In this document: positions 54,455-63,129 of the stretch, one piece after another | Layout of the letters: each line of letters starts with the position of its first letter | Numbering within the stretch: position 1 is the first letter of the stretch | Assembly: GCA_963845445.1 (NCBI GenBank) | Contig: CAWJSE010000002.1 | Span: 62,001-126,000, forward strand | DNA: 64,000 nucleotides | Reading direction: 5' to 3' | Source of the DNA: JABDBL01 sp963845445 | GTDB lineage: Bacteria; Cyanobacteriota; Vampirovibrionia; Obscuribacterales; Obscuribacteraceae | The notes under the pieces: generated by a model | The model's database searches: none | What the model was told of the DNA's origin: nothing | What the model saw: the letters and a program-made list of their open reading frames with translations, nothing else | Translations under genes and position numbers: made by a program

Positions 54455-55729
54455 TTATGATTGCGGACAGAGGCTCGAAGCAGTTTGTGTTTTATCTGGT
54501 TGAGAGCTAAAGTCACCAATAGACTTCCCTGTTTCGCCATTTATACCGATACTATCACCGGCAATATTTTTAAGTCTTTCTCTTTCTTCTACAATTTGCT
54601 TGTCCAGTTTAGCTACCGCTTCCGGTCCTGATAAATCCACTAGATTTTGTCGGTGGTGCTGCAAGTCATCAGCAACAGCATCCATGTCTCGTTGCTGTTT
54701 ACGTAATGTATATTCCATTTCTAATTGCTTAGCAGCATCTTGTCCTGCTTTGGCTTCGTTCACCATATTTTGTAAATCTTGCAAGTCGTCTGCGGCGCGA
54801 CCTAAAGTATTGGAGCACTTTTTGTATTGCCTGTAAAACGCTACCAACTTGTCACAGGTTGTTCGAACCATGGTATACATCATTATTTCTTCTTCTTGGC
54901 TGAGCTTAGCCTTCTTATCCGCTCTGCTCTGACTGATACCTAAAGCAGTTTGAATCATACTGCTTCCCATGCTGGCTCCAGCAAAGGTGCCGATGCTCGG
55001 GCTCATCATAGACATTGCACCTAGTCCACCAAAGGCAGCAGTGCTCAACATCTTAGCTAATATATTTGTTAAATGAGCAGAATTAGAGGTTGGCTGTAAT
55101 TTTTGCACAATAAATTGGATATCAGGAGATCTAGTAAGTGTCGCTTCCCAAAGATCAGCTAACTGTGCTTTTTCAGCTTCTCCAACAGCGCCAGCTTTTT
55201 GTTGAGCTTCGCCATCTGATTGCATTAAGGCCAGCGGTGCTACTTTTACAGCAGCAGCTTGATCTACCAATGAACCTTTGTCTGCTTTATTATTCTTATG
55301 ATTTTTATTGCCTTTTATGCTTTGTGCTTGCAAAACATTGGCATCGCCATTTCTCGGTAGATAGTCGGTCGTGCTCACAGTTGATTTCAGCACAGCGCCA
55401 CTGTCACCATTGCTATCTTGTTCTGTTGGTTGAGCAGTAGCGGTAGCAGCATCATTAAGTTTTAATGGGCTTAAATCTGACGAATCTGTGCTATCCAATA
55501 GTTTTTCACTTTGGGCATGATTATCATTAGTTGCTGGTCCTGCACCATCAAACAATTTCTCATAAGACGGCGATAACATAGAAGTGTCTTTTGACGAAGA
55601 TAGCAAACTTAAGGCTTCCACCGAATTTGCATTCAATAAACTATTCAGAACCGAAACTAAAAGCAAGCTGCTGCATACGACTGCTTTAGTTCTCTTATTT
55701 CTATTAGTAAGGGCGCTCAATTTGAGCAA
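54455..55729 (-). CDS. Secreted coiled-coil protein, possibly related to outer-membrane efflux proteins
   Basis: 424 residues. Signal peptide at about residues 15-40. Residues 40-180 are low-complexity and polar (Ser, Asp, Asn). From about 190, LADLWEATLTRSPDIQFIVQ recalls the start of TolC-type helical domains, followed by a Gly/Met-rich stretch and long helices (DDLQDLQNMVNEAKAGQDAA, KLDKQIVEERERLKNI) predicted as coiled coil. Only one half of a TolC-like repeat could be present, so it is not a typical exporter. It ends 6 bp upstream of sppA. Function unknown. Confidence 0.5.
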   Translation of the reverse strand: MLKLSALTNRNKRTKAVVCSSLLLVSVLNSLLNANSVEALSLLSSSKDTSMLSPSYEKLFDGAGPATNDNHAQSEKLLDSTDSSDLSPLKLNDAATATAQPTEQDSNGDSGAVLKSTVSTTDYLPRNGDANVLQAQSIKGNKNHKNNKADKGSLVDQAAAVKVAPLALMQSDGEAQQKAGAVGEAEKAQLADLWEATLTRSPDIQFIVQKLQPTSNSAHLTNILAKMLSTAAFGGLGAMSMMSPSIGTFAGASMGSSMIQTALGISQSRADKKAKLSQEEEIMMYTMVRTTCDKLVAFYRQYKKCSNTLGRAADDLQDLQNMVNEAKAGQDAAKQLEMEYTLRKQQRDMDAVADDLQHHRQNLVDLSGPEAVAKLDKQIVEERERLKNIAGDSIGINGETGKSIGDFSSQPDKTQTASSLCPQS

Positions 55730-55826
55730 AACATCACCGTAGCTTTTTCGATAACAAACCCGTTAATTTTATTGGCAAGCAGCGCTCAATATAGCATACC
55801 TGCATTACTTTACAAGTAGCCATTTT

Positions 55827-56993
55827 CTAACTTAAAACTAGTACAAGCATTGACAATAAAACGATAATTTGGCCAAGCTGATCAAAGGCAAAAGGAATTG
55901 AGCCAAACACCGCGCTGCCAAGAGATAACAAATACCAAAACTTAAATCCTAGAGCAAGAAAGATTAGTGATATTAAAAATGTTTTGTTAAGGGAAGATTT
56001 ACTTTGTTTGTTCGAAAATATTGGTGCCGGTGCAATTTCTTCATCGGAAGGAAGCAATGAATTTGCTCCAGACAATTTTTCTAATTTAGTTTTAGACGGA
56101 CTGTTTTTATTAGCTTGGGTCAACTTATTAATGCCAGTAATTGATAAAGGCGCGACAAAGCTTTCTTTTCGTTCAATGTTATCAGGCTTATTAGGCATTG
56201 CTTTACTAGGTTGTGCAGTGGCAGCACCTAATAATGCACCTAACCGATTACCTTGTCCGGTTGGATTTTCTACTACTTCATTTTTAGCAGGCAATGGCAC
56301 TTTTGCTTGCAGAAGCGGAGATCGCAAAGACTCATATTCCTCTTCTTGCGAATGAGTCTCTTCTATGTAACTAGCGCTGAAACTACTAGAGCTCGGTCCG
56401 TCAAGCACTGGTGAATGCAGACGCGATTTTTCGATGTGGTTTTGAGAAACTGGTTTAGACTGAATATTTGGAACGTCATCATAGTCTTCTGTTTTGTCAG
56501 GATACGGGTTAACAAAATGATTTTGTCCATCCAACAAAGGGGAATGCAAATTATTATGTGAAATGCTGTTTTGTCCACCCAAGAAAGGTGACTGCGAATT
56601 ATTATGCGCAGGGTTATTTTGTCCGTCTAAGAAGGGAGAATGCAAATTACTGCGTGAAGGGTTATTTTGTCCGTCTAATAAAGGCGAATGTAAATTATTA
56701 CGTGCAATGCTGTTAGAAGGACCGCTATTGACTGTCCGCGTTTTAACATCTTCAAACCCTAAGGGCTTATTTAACGGTCTATTTCTGTTGTTGTCTGCCT
56801 GTTCATTTATGTCCAACATAGGTGAATGAAGCTTGGCTGAGTTGTTAAGATTTGGTTGTGGCAAATTAGCAGCTGGCAAAATGTTAGCCGTTGTTTGAGC
56901 ATTGGGTGTTTTCGGTATTAAACGCTGACCACATTCCACGCAATAGAGTGATCTATCTTCATTATTTGCCTTACAAATGGAACATTCGATCAC
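55827..56993 (-). CDS. Zinc-ribbon membrane protein with SP-L-L-D repeats
   Basis: 388 residues. N-terminal zinc ribbon (CSICKANN and CVECGQ, residues 4-22). Residues 50-230 are low-complexity with seven copies of an LHSPxLD motif: at 55, 101, 117, 133, 149, 192 and 223; the four central copies are spaced exactly 16 residues. The C-terminus has two hydrophobic helices (about 340-357 and 370-388). This looks like a membrane-anchored protein with a long flexible cytoplasmic arm carrying repeated short motifs, perhaps binding or phosphorylation sites. No family recognised. Confidence 0.6.
   Translation of the reverse strand: MIECSICKANNEDRSLYCVECGQRLIPKTPNAQTTANILPAANLPQPNLNNSAKLHSPMLDINEQADNNRNRPLNKPLGFEDVKTRTVNSGPSNSIARNNLHSPLLDGQNNPSRSNLHSPFLDGQNNPAHNNSQSPFLGGQNSISHNNLHSPLLDGQNHFVNPYPDKTEDYDDVPNIQSKPVSQNHIEKSRLHSPVLDGPSSSSFSASYIEETHSQEEEYESLRSPLLQAKVPLPAKNEVVENPTGQGNRLGALLGAATAQPSKAMPNKPDNIERKESFVAPLSITGINKLTQANKNSPSKTKLEKLSGANSLLPSDEEIAPAPIFSNKQSKSSLNKTFLISLIFLALGFKFWYLLSLGSAVFGSIPFAFDQLGQIIVLLSMLVLVLS
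56514..56693. repeat. Four imperfect 48-bp tandem repeats (16 residues each)
   Basis: Codes for four units of the form LHSPLLDGQN plus about six variable residues, at protein residues 101, 117, 133 and 149 of the gene at 55827-56993. The third unit is degenerate (SQSPFLGGQN). Exact 16-residue spacing indicates tandem duplication. Confidence 0.75.
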
Positions 56994-57284
56994 TTTACGA
57001 CTCCTTGAAACGAGTTTTCTTAACAGTTATTAGCATAATACTAGAGCGCATGGTTTTGGGACCTGTTTTCAGTTTAAGGCATTTAAGGGCAATATGGGCT
57101 TTAGATAAATGAACATCTCAATTTAAGCGAATAAAATTTTCAGAATATCTAATCTTCGCTTTATTAGTCACTAAGGCGTGCTAGACTGACGGGGCTTACC
57201 GCTTGACTGCTTCCTTTAGCTCGGTTTAAAGAACATTGGCTGATCAAGCTTTATTTATTTGTATGACTAATTGGGGAAAAATTC

Positions 57285-58284
57285 ATGCTCTTTCAAACCA
57301 AGTTGGATCTGAAGGCCTATTTCCCTTTTACTCAGTATGTCTTTTATGGGCAGCACTTTATACTTTTGTCCACTTGGCTATGCCGTAGCTGATGATCTTA
57401 ATTTCAAGGTTTATAACCCGAGTGACAATAATACCACTGGCACTACGACCGATGCTGCTGAAACAGGCACGCCTACTAAGCCAGCTGGCAGCTTAGAAAG
57501 CAGTCCGAGCCAAGGTATGACTGAGGAAAAACCGATAAATGACGTTAATCAAATACTGGATCAAGCCGATAGCACTGCAAATGCAAGTCTGAAGCCTGGT
57601 ATGGAAAATAGTAAAGATCAAACTACCGAGGATAAGCCAAGCGAAGTAAAAACCGAGGAAATAAATAAGACTGAAGCTAACAGCTCTGCCGAAGACGAAG
57701 GGAAGACAAAAATATTGCAGGGATATGTTCGTGTAGTGCCTAGCGGTACTAAAATTTCAATCATAATGGACACAGCAGTCGATAGCGATACCAGTCAAGA
57801 AGGAGACGAATTTTCTGCCCGTACTGCCGAAGATCTCACCATAGATGGTACTACCGCTGTGCCGGCAGGTTCAATTATAAGAGGCAGAATAGCCACTTTG
57901 AATGCCCCCAAACATTTAAACCGCTCAGGCTCCGTAGCTCTAAAATTTGATAGTGTAACCACTCCAGATAACAGACAAATACCGTTAGTAGCCAATCTAG
58001 TAGCTCGTGGCGGGGTTGTCCATGCTCGCCGTGGTCTAAAGGATATTGCCATTGATTCGGGCACTTTTTCTTTACCGACGCTGGTAGGCTTGGGCATCGG
58101 TGCTGTTGCTGGTCATAGCTCGAGTTCTGTGGGAGTCGGGGGCGGCGTTTTGATTGGGGCCGCTGTGGGAGCCGCAATTGGCGTATGCATATTAATGGCA
58201 AAGAAGGGTAAAAGGGTTGATGTTCGTCCAGGCGATGAGCTTAAAATTGAATTGGCCGAAGACTTGCATATGCCAACGATGTAG
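57285..58284 (+). CDS. Secreted glycine-zipper protein (N-terminus probably frameshifted)
   Basis: The long frame from 57337 (315 residues) contains a low-complexity Thr/Glu-rich N-terminal part, then YVRVVPSGTKISIIMDTAVD, VPAGSIIRGRIATLN and a glycine-rich C-terminal stretch (GIGAVAGHSSSSVG, GAAVGAAIGVCILMA) that looks like a glycine-zipper membrane segment. Its start lacks a convincing signal peptide. Upstream, ATG 57285 follows GGGGAAAAA, and two added C bases (at CCC 57323-57325 and CC 57383-57384) would give MLFQTKLDLKAYFPF, SVCLLWAALYTFVHLAM and VADDLNF, a good Sec signal. The corrected start is tentative. Confidence 0.6.
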
Positions 58285-58440
58285 ATCCTGATTAGTCAAA
58301 CAGAGAAACTTCTATCCAAAATACTAGATCAAGCATAGGTTTAAGGATGGAAACATGAGTTTTACGCTTCTATTAGGGCCCTATCATGTTATACTTTAGA
58401 CTTTCTTATGTAAGTTTTAATAGAGTCTGATGATAATTCG

Positions 58441-60045
58441 ATGACTAGTAGTTCAGCCGGTAATGCAAGCTATTCACAAACGCCTCGCGATCCTAATTTA
58501 GCTGCTCTCCTTTCGATACTTCCTGGTATGGGTCAGCTCTATAACGGACAAAGCCGCAAAGGCTTGCTATTTTTTGGCGTTACCGCAATTAATTCATTTA
58601 TTTTCTTACTAATGCTTACTTGCAGATATCTAGTTAGCGCATTGGTGAGTTTTGGTCTTGCTTCGCATATGAGACCGAATTCCGGACTGTTATCAACCTT
58701 GCAGACTTTGCAATTCGGATCGACTTTATCGTTAATTATTTTGGGTTTAGAGCTGGCATTTATTATTTATGCTATACGCGATGCCTATGATAATGCCGTA
58801 TTCCATCAACGTCGGCAGATTTATCCTGAATATGCTTTGGAGATGCCTGAGGCAACAAGCAGTTCTTATGTGTTGCACTTTGCCCTTTTGATTCTATTTT
58901 TTGTTTTCGCCCTGTTTTTTCTCAAGCAAAGCAAGCCTCCTGCTCAAATTACAGATATTGAATTCGTCCAAAATCAGCAGACCACTAAGAGAATTATTCA
59001 TGCTGAAAGGAAAGCCGAACACAATTCTGAGGCAGCTGGCAAACACGAAAATAAGCCGGTAGTTGCGCCTTCTCCAGCTCCTAAAGCACCGAGCAAAGCG
59101 GCCCCTAAAGCTGCTCCGAGACCGGTTGCTAAGCCGACACCCGCCCCTCAACCCACGCCGCACCCCGCTCCCCATCCAGCCCCACACCCTGCTCCTCATC
59201 CAAGTCCGGTGGCTAAGCCAATGCCCATGCCATTTCCTTTTACTATGCCTCATCTAACAGCTGCACCCACACCCACGCCTACAGCTAGGCCAATGCCAAA
59301 TCCTTCGCCGGTTGCTCGTCCGAATGCTGCGCCAGGCAACCCCACTCCTTCTCCTATGCCCGCACCTTCTTTGTCTCACGGTAAAGGCAATCCTAGTCCC
59401 GCTCCTGCGCCCAGAATCGGTACAGGCCCTATTATTACCGGTGCTCCAGGACCGGCTCCTGTTGCGGTAAACCCTGGTAATGGCGGCGGCAGTCCGACGC
59501 CTGTCCCCGTAGAGGCTGGCAGTTCTGGTGGAAAAGCTGGACAAGGTGGCGCCCCAGCTCCAGCCCCGGCGCCTACTCGTGGCGGTGGCAGTCGTGGCGG
59601 AGGAAGCTCTGGTCCGGCAATTGTAGTTGCTCCATCTTTACCCAGGGCCCCTGGCGGTGGTGGCGAAGGTATAAGGGGTAATCCGGATGCCAATAATAAT
59701 CCTGGCAAAGAACCCTCAGTGAAGGCCCAGGCCGATGTTGATTTTGGTCCATATATGGCAGACTTACAACGCCGCATTAAGCGAGCTTGGTTTCCCCCTA
59801 AGGGTCAAGAATCGAGAAGAGTCGTTGTTATATTTAAAATTCACAAAGGTGGCGAATTATCTAATTTACGTTTAGATCACTCTTCTGGCGTAGCATCTGC
59901 TGACCAGGCTGCATTAAAAGCGGTAGAAAATGCTGCACCATTTAGACAGTTACCAGCTGGTGCTGCTGACGACGTCGATATTCAATTCACTTTTGACTAC
60001 AATGTTTTCAGCGGTGGCGGCAGTGGATTATTTAGAAGGTTCTAG
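58441..60045 (+). CDS. tonB: TonB-like energy transducer with multi-spanning N-terminal membrane domain
   Basis: 534 residues. The N-terminal 160 residues carry about four membrane helices (LPGMGQLYNGQSRKGLLFFG, then LSLIILGLELAFIIYAI, VLHFALLILFFVFALFFL), resembling a TM2/DUF5683-like unit rather than TonB's usual single anchor. A Pro/Ala-rich linker fills about 195-425 (APHPAPHPAPHPSP). The TonB C-terminal domain is at 431-534 (DVDFGPYMADLQRRIKRAW, VIFKIHKGGELSNL, RQLPAG, FDYNVF). TonB couples the ExbBD proton motive machine to outer membrane receptors. ExbB and ExbD genes follow directly, confirming the role. Confidence 0.88.
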   Translation: MTSSSAGNASYSQTPRDPNLAALLSILPGMGQLYNGQSRKGLLFFGVTAINSFIFLLMLTCRYLVSALVSFGLASHMRPNSGLLSTLQTLQFGSTLSLIILGLELAFIIYAIRDAYDNAVFHQRRQIYPEYALEMPEATSSSYVLHFALLILFFVFALFFLKQSKPPAQITDIEFVQNQQTTKRIIHAERKAEHNSEAAGKHENKPVVAPSPAPKAPSKAAPKAAPRPVAKPTPAPQPTPHPAPHPAPHPAPHPSPVAKPMPMPFPFTMPHLTAAPTPTPTARPMPNPSPVARPNAAPGNPTPSPMPAPSLSHGKGNPSPAPAPRIGTGPIITGAPGPAPVAVNPGNGGGSPTPVPVEAGSSGGKAGQGGAPAPAPAPTRGGGSRGGGSSGPAIVVAPSLPRAPGGGGEGIRGNPDANNNPGKEPSVKAQADVDFGPYMADLQRRIKRAWFPPKGQESRRVVVIFKIHKGGELSNLRLDHSSGVASADQAALKAVENAAPFRQLPAGAADDVDIQFTFDYNVFSGGGSGLFRRF

Positions 60046-60087
60046 GTAGAATTCATTCAAGTTAAAATTTTTAAGCAGGAGCAATAG

Positions 60088-60729
60088 ATGGATAGCAAAT
60101 TTTTAGACTACTTTTTTCAGTTCTTCGTACATGATTGGTTTGCCTCCATACCTATTTTTATATGCTCCGTACTTACTATTGGTGTAGCAATTGAGAGATA
60201 TCTCTATTTTCAGAAAAATAGTCGCGATGTGCGAGCATTCCTTTATCAATTACAAAGAGATCTTGAAAGTGATAATTTGCAAAAAGCGCAAGCTACTTGT
60301 AGTCGACTTGGTGGAGTAATTGGTGAGGTGGCTGAAGAAGGTGTGCGACTCATCGCTGACCAGAAACAAGATTTTTCCGGTGCCTTCGACATCACAGTTG
60401 CTCTGGTTACCCGTAAATTGGAAAAGCATATTTCAATTTTAGGAACCATTGGTGCGACTTGTCCGTTCTTGGGATTATTTGGCACGGTGGTTGGTGTTAT
60501 CTTTACTTTAGATGAGCTAGGCGCATCTGGCGGCGGCACGCCCACTGTAGTTTTAGGTGTTGCTAAGGCGCTTGTTGCTACCGGTTATGGTTTAATTGTT
60601 GCCATTTGCGCTGTAATTTTGAATAACTGGTATTCAAACTGGGTGAAGAATTTTAGTGACGATTTTCACCTACTTAAATTTCTCTTCCTACGCTTTGTAG
60701 GTGGCGAAACCGTTGGTCATGCCCGCTAG
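60088..60729 (+). CDS. exbB: ExbB/TolQ-type proton channel subunit
   Basis: 213 residues with three transmembrane helices. The MotA/TolQ/ExbB domain is seen at about residues 95-195: KLEKHISILGTIGATCPFLG, LFGTVVGVIFTLDEL, ALVATGYGLIVAICAV. ExbB and ExbD form the motor that energises TonB. 42 bp downstream of the TonB-like gene and 24 bp upstream of exbD. Confidence 0.93.
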   Translation: MDSKFLDYFFQFFVHDWFASIPIFICSVLTIGVAIERYLYFQKNSRDVRAFLYQLQRDLESDNLQKAQATCSRLGGVIGEVAEEGVRLIADQKQDFSGAFDITVALVTRKLEKHISILGTIGATCPFLGLFGTVVGVIFTLDELGASGGGTPTVVLGVAKALVATGYGLIVAICAVILNNWYSNWVKNFSDDFHLLKFLFLRFVGGETVGHAR

Positions 60730-60753
60730 TTAAGGTTAAGGTGGTGATTAACC

Positions 60754-61182
60754 ATGGCTATGGGTTCAGGAAGTGGTGACCAGTTTACTGAGATAAACGT
60801 CACACCACTTACAGATGTATTTCTGGTTTTACTTGTTATTATGATTTTAATTGCTCCTCTTATTGATAAATCCGAGCTGAAAATTAAGCCACCTGAAACG
60901 AGGCACGCTAAAAAGCCCGACGAAAGTAAGGGTATATCCATTGATATTGATAAATCTGGACACATAGCTATCGGTGGGCGCACTTTAAGCAATAACGATC
61001 CTGCTACGATCGAGCAAGCTATTGCAGATTTTCGCAAAAAAATTGGCAATAAAGATATTTCTTGTACAGTTAATGCCGATGGGGACTGTAAAGAAAAGGA
61101 TGTTGTGAATATTATGACGGGTGCAGCTGCTGCCGGAATAACCCGTATGCGAGTTGCCACAATCCAAGCCAGTCAATATTAA
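60754..61182 (+). CDS. exbD: ExbD/TolR-type subunit
   Basis: 142 residues. Single N-terminal membrane helix with the key Asp: INVTPLTDVFLVLLVIMI (D21), followed by a periplasmic domain (ISIDIDKSGHIAIGGRTL). D21 is the proton-carrying residue in the family. AAGGTGG precedes the ATG. Last gene of the TonB operon. Confidence 0.92.
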   Translation: MAMGSGSGDQFTEINVTPLTDVFLVLLVIMILIAPLIDKSELKIKPPETRHAKKPDESKGISIDIDKSGHIAIGGRTLSNNDPATIEQAIADFRKKIGNKDISCTVNADGDCKEKDVVNIMTGAAAAGITRMRVATIQASQY

Positions 61183-61259
61183 GGATAAAACGATATAAGC
61201 AGCAGATTCAGCGATTGCGACTAGCAACCGGCAGTGGAGTGTTTAAATAAAGAAAAACT

Positions 61260-61607
61260 TTAGAAACCAGTTTCAAAAAATATCGGAATCAATTGCATTG
61301 CCAGTCCTAACTCTCCATCAATTGCCAGTACCCCAGACAGGGCAGCTGTCATCGCTGAAAGTCGGCCATTTATTATAGATTCGAGATCATGAGCATCTAC
61401 TGAAATAAAGCAATTAGCATTTTGTTCATCTTTGCCATTAGTTTCATTACCATAGGGCACAAAGTCACATTTTCCGTCGTTTATTTTTACCAACCAATTT
61501 CCACCTTCTTCGCCACGGACCGAAATTAGGTAAGTTGCATTAAGATTACGCGCAGCATCAGATTTGAAGCGCTTTTGTAATTGGTCAATAATTTGATTAG
61601 CAGGCAC
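61260..61607 (-). CDS. SCP2 sterol-binding-domain-like protein
   Basis: 115 residues from GTG 61607, preceded at 8 bases by GAGG; a GTG at 61658 is the next possible in-frame start. The sequence NWLVKINDGKCDFVPYG, CFISVDAHDLESIINGRLSA and GVLAIDGELGLAMQLIPIFF follows the SCP2 lipid-binding-domain pattern. It may carry a hydrophobic ligand. Function in bacteria uncertain. Convergent with exbD. Confidence 0.7.
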   Translation of the reverse strand: MPANQIIDQLQKRFKSDAARNLNATYLISVRGEEGGNWLVKINDGKCDFVPYGNETNGKDEQNANCFISVDAHDLESIINGRLSAMTAALSGVLAIDGELGLAMQLIPIFFETGF

Positions 61608-61672
61608 TAGCAAAGCCTCATAAGTTGAGATAATGTAGAACGAAATTATACCTGACACCCAGGACTGATTGT

Positions 61673-62356
61673 ATGTCTAGTGTATTCAAAAAAAACAAAT
61701 TTACTAATATCAGTAATATTTTGCCTAAAGTTGCTGAAAAACTAGGTCTTGACAGGCGCTTAAATGAACAAGCGCTTTTTTATTTGTGGCCATCGATATT
61801 GGAAGAAGTTTATGCGAGCCGATCCATACCTTTATATATTGATAATAATTATTTTCTATTAGTAGCTGTAAAAGATAGCAGCACCGCTCAGGAATTATCT
61901 TTCATAAAGCCAAAACTTATTAAAAAACTAAAAGAAGTAGCCAAACAATTGGATTTGAAAATCGAAGGTTTACGTTTCGATCTAAAACAGTTTCATTCGG
62001 TTCGCCAGCAGCAATTGGAGAAGCTTGAAACCGACGCGATAATCAATGCTGCGGAGGAGGAATTGAAAGCATTCAGCTTGACGCGCGCCGAATCTGATGA
62101 AATACAGCATTTTAAGACTGAAATGGAAAGAGTGATGGCTTTGGAGCCCTTAAGTGTGCCTAATACCAGTGCACTTCCCGAAAGACTGGTCAATTTAATA
62201 GAAAAACAAATACGCTTAAAGAAATGGCATAAAAGCCAAAATTTACCATTTTGTAAGCAATGCGATGAACCATTGGTCCAAAGGGGAGTGCTATTATGCC
62301 ATTACTGTTTGCAGCAGAAGCAGACAGGCTCCCAATATGGTAATAAACATGAATGA
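61673..62356 (+). CDS. dciA: DciA-like (DUF721) protein with C-terminal zinc ribbon
   Basis: 227 residues. The N-terminal 95 residues match the DUF721/DciA pattern (LPKVAEKLGLDRRLNEQALF, WPSILEEVYASRSIPLYID, VAVKDSSTAQELSFIKPKLI), the candidate DnaB loader in bacteria lacking DnaC. A long helical linker (100-180) follows. The C-terminus has a zinc ribbon (CKQCDEPL and CHYCLQ) not found in minimal DciA. DnaB itself is encoded in this window, at 10515. The gene sits before ftsE, 64 bp upstream, with a short unstructured gap. Confidence 0.75.
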   Translation: MSSVFKKNKFTNISNILPKVAEKLGLDRRLNEQALFYLWPSILEEVYASRSIPLYIDNNYFLLVAVKDSSTAQELSFIKPKLIKKLKEVAKQLDLKIEGLRFDLKQFHSVRQQQLEKLETDAIINAAEEELKAFSLTRAESDEIQHFKTEMERVMALEPLSVPNTSALPERLVNLIEKQIRLKKWHKSQNLPFCKQCDEPLVQRGVLLCHYCLQQKQTGSQYGNKHE

Positions 62357-62419
62357 GTCCTATGTTATTATCTAGGGCTCGTCTAAGTGGCAAAATTGGA
62401 TTTTCGTAATTAGAGCATC

Positions 62420-63127
62420 GTGATTAGACTGCAGAATGTTCATAAAAACTATGGTGGCTGCCCCGCCTTGACCAATGTCAATTTGCACATTGCTCCGGGA
62501 GAATTCGCATTTTTAGTGGGACCATCAGGTGCAGGCAAATCAACATTAATGCGTCTTTTATATAGAGAGGAAGTGCCTACCACCGGTACAGTTTTTGTAG
62601 GCGGAATTAACCTGACTCGCTTGCGTCCCAATCAAGTACCTCTTCTGAGGAGAAAACTTGGTATCATTTTTCAAGACTATAAGCTTTTACCACGACAAAC
62701 AGCATTTGCAAATGTAGCTTATGTCTTAAGAGCATTAGGCGTTGATGAGCGAGAAATCACTCGTCGCGTTACAAGCGCCCTGTGTGTTGTAAATCTGGAA
62801 AATAAGGTTGAAGCGTACCCGGATGAATTATCAGGTGGAGAGCAGCAACGAGTTGGCATTGCCCGGGCCATAGTGAACGGACCACCTGTGCTTTTGGCTG
62901 ATGAACCAACAGGAAACTTAGATCCGGCCACTTCTTTAGAGATTGTGCAATTGCTTGCCCGCATCAGTGAACGCGGCACAACAATACTAATATCAACTCA
63001 CGACCAATTTATAGTTAATGCTATGCGCAAAAGAGTTATTGCCTTGCGACAAGGTGAAATCTCAAGTGATGTCGATAGCGGTCTCTATGATGCAGAACCA
63101 ACTGCCATGCAAAATATCGAAGGATAG
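62420..63127 (+). CDS. ftsE: Cell division ATP-binding protein FtsE
   Basis: 235 residues from a GTG start. ABC ATPase with Walker A GPSGAGKST, Q-loop, LSGGEQQRV signature and Walker B LLADEPTGNLDP. FtsE partners with FtsX to activate peptidoglycan hydrolases during division. The ftsX start lies 3 bases after its stop. Confidence 0.93.
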   Translation: MIRLQNVHKNYGGCPALTNVNLHIAPGEFAFLVGPSGAGKSTLMRLLYREEVPTTGTVFVGGINLTRLRPNQVPLLRRKLGIIFQDYKLLPRQTAFANVAYVLRALGVDEREITRRVTSALCVVNLENKVEAYPDELSGGEQQRVGIARAIVNGPPVLLADEPTGNLDPATSLEIVQLLARISERGTTILISTHDQFIVNAMRKRVIALRQGEISSDVDSGLYDAEPTAMQNIEG

Positions 63128-63129
63128 TC

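Noticed and set aside
57125..57161. Hairpin AAGCGAA/TTCGCTT
   Set aside because: Seven-base stem with a 23-base loop in AT-rich DNA; too weak to call a terminator.
58894..59777. Long open frames antisense to the TonB Pro-rich linker
   Set aside because: They are mirror artefacts of GC-rich Pro/Ala codons, with biased composition (Arg/Ser-rich) and no family likeness.
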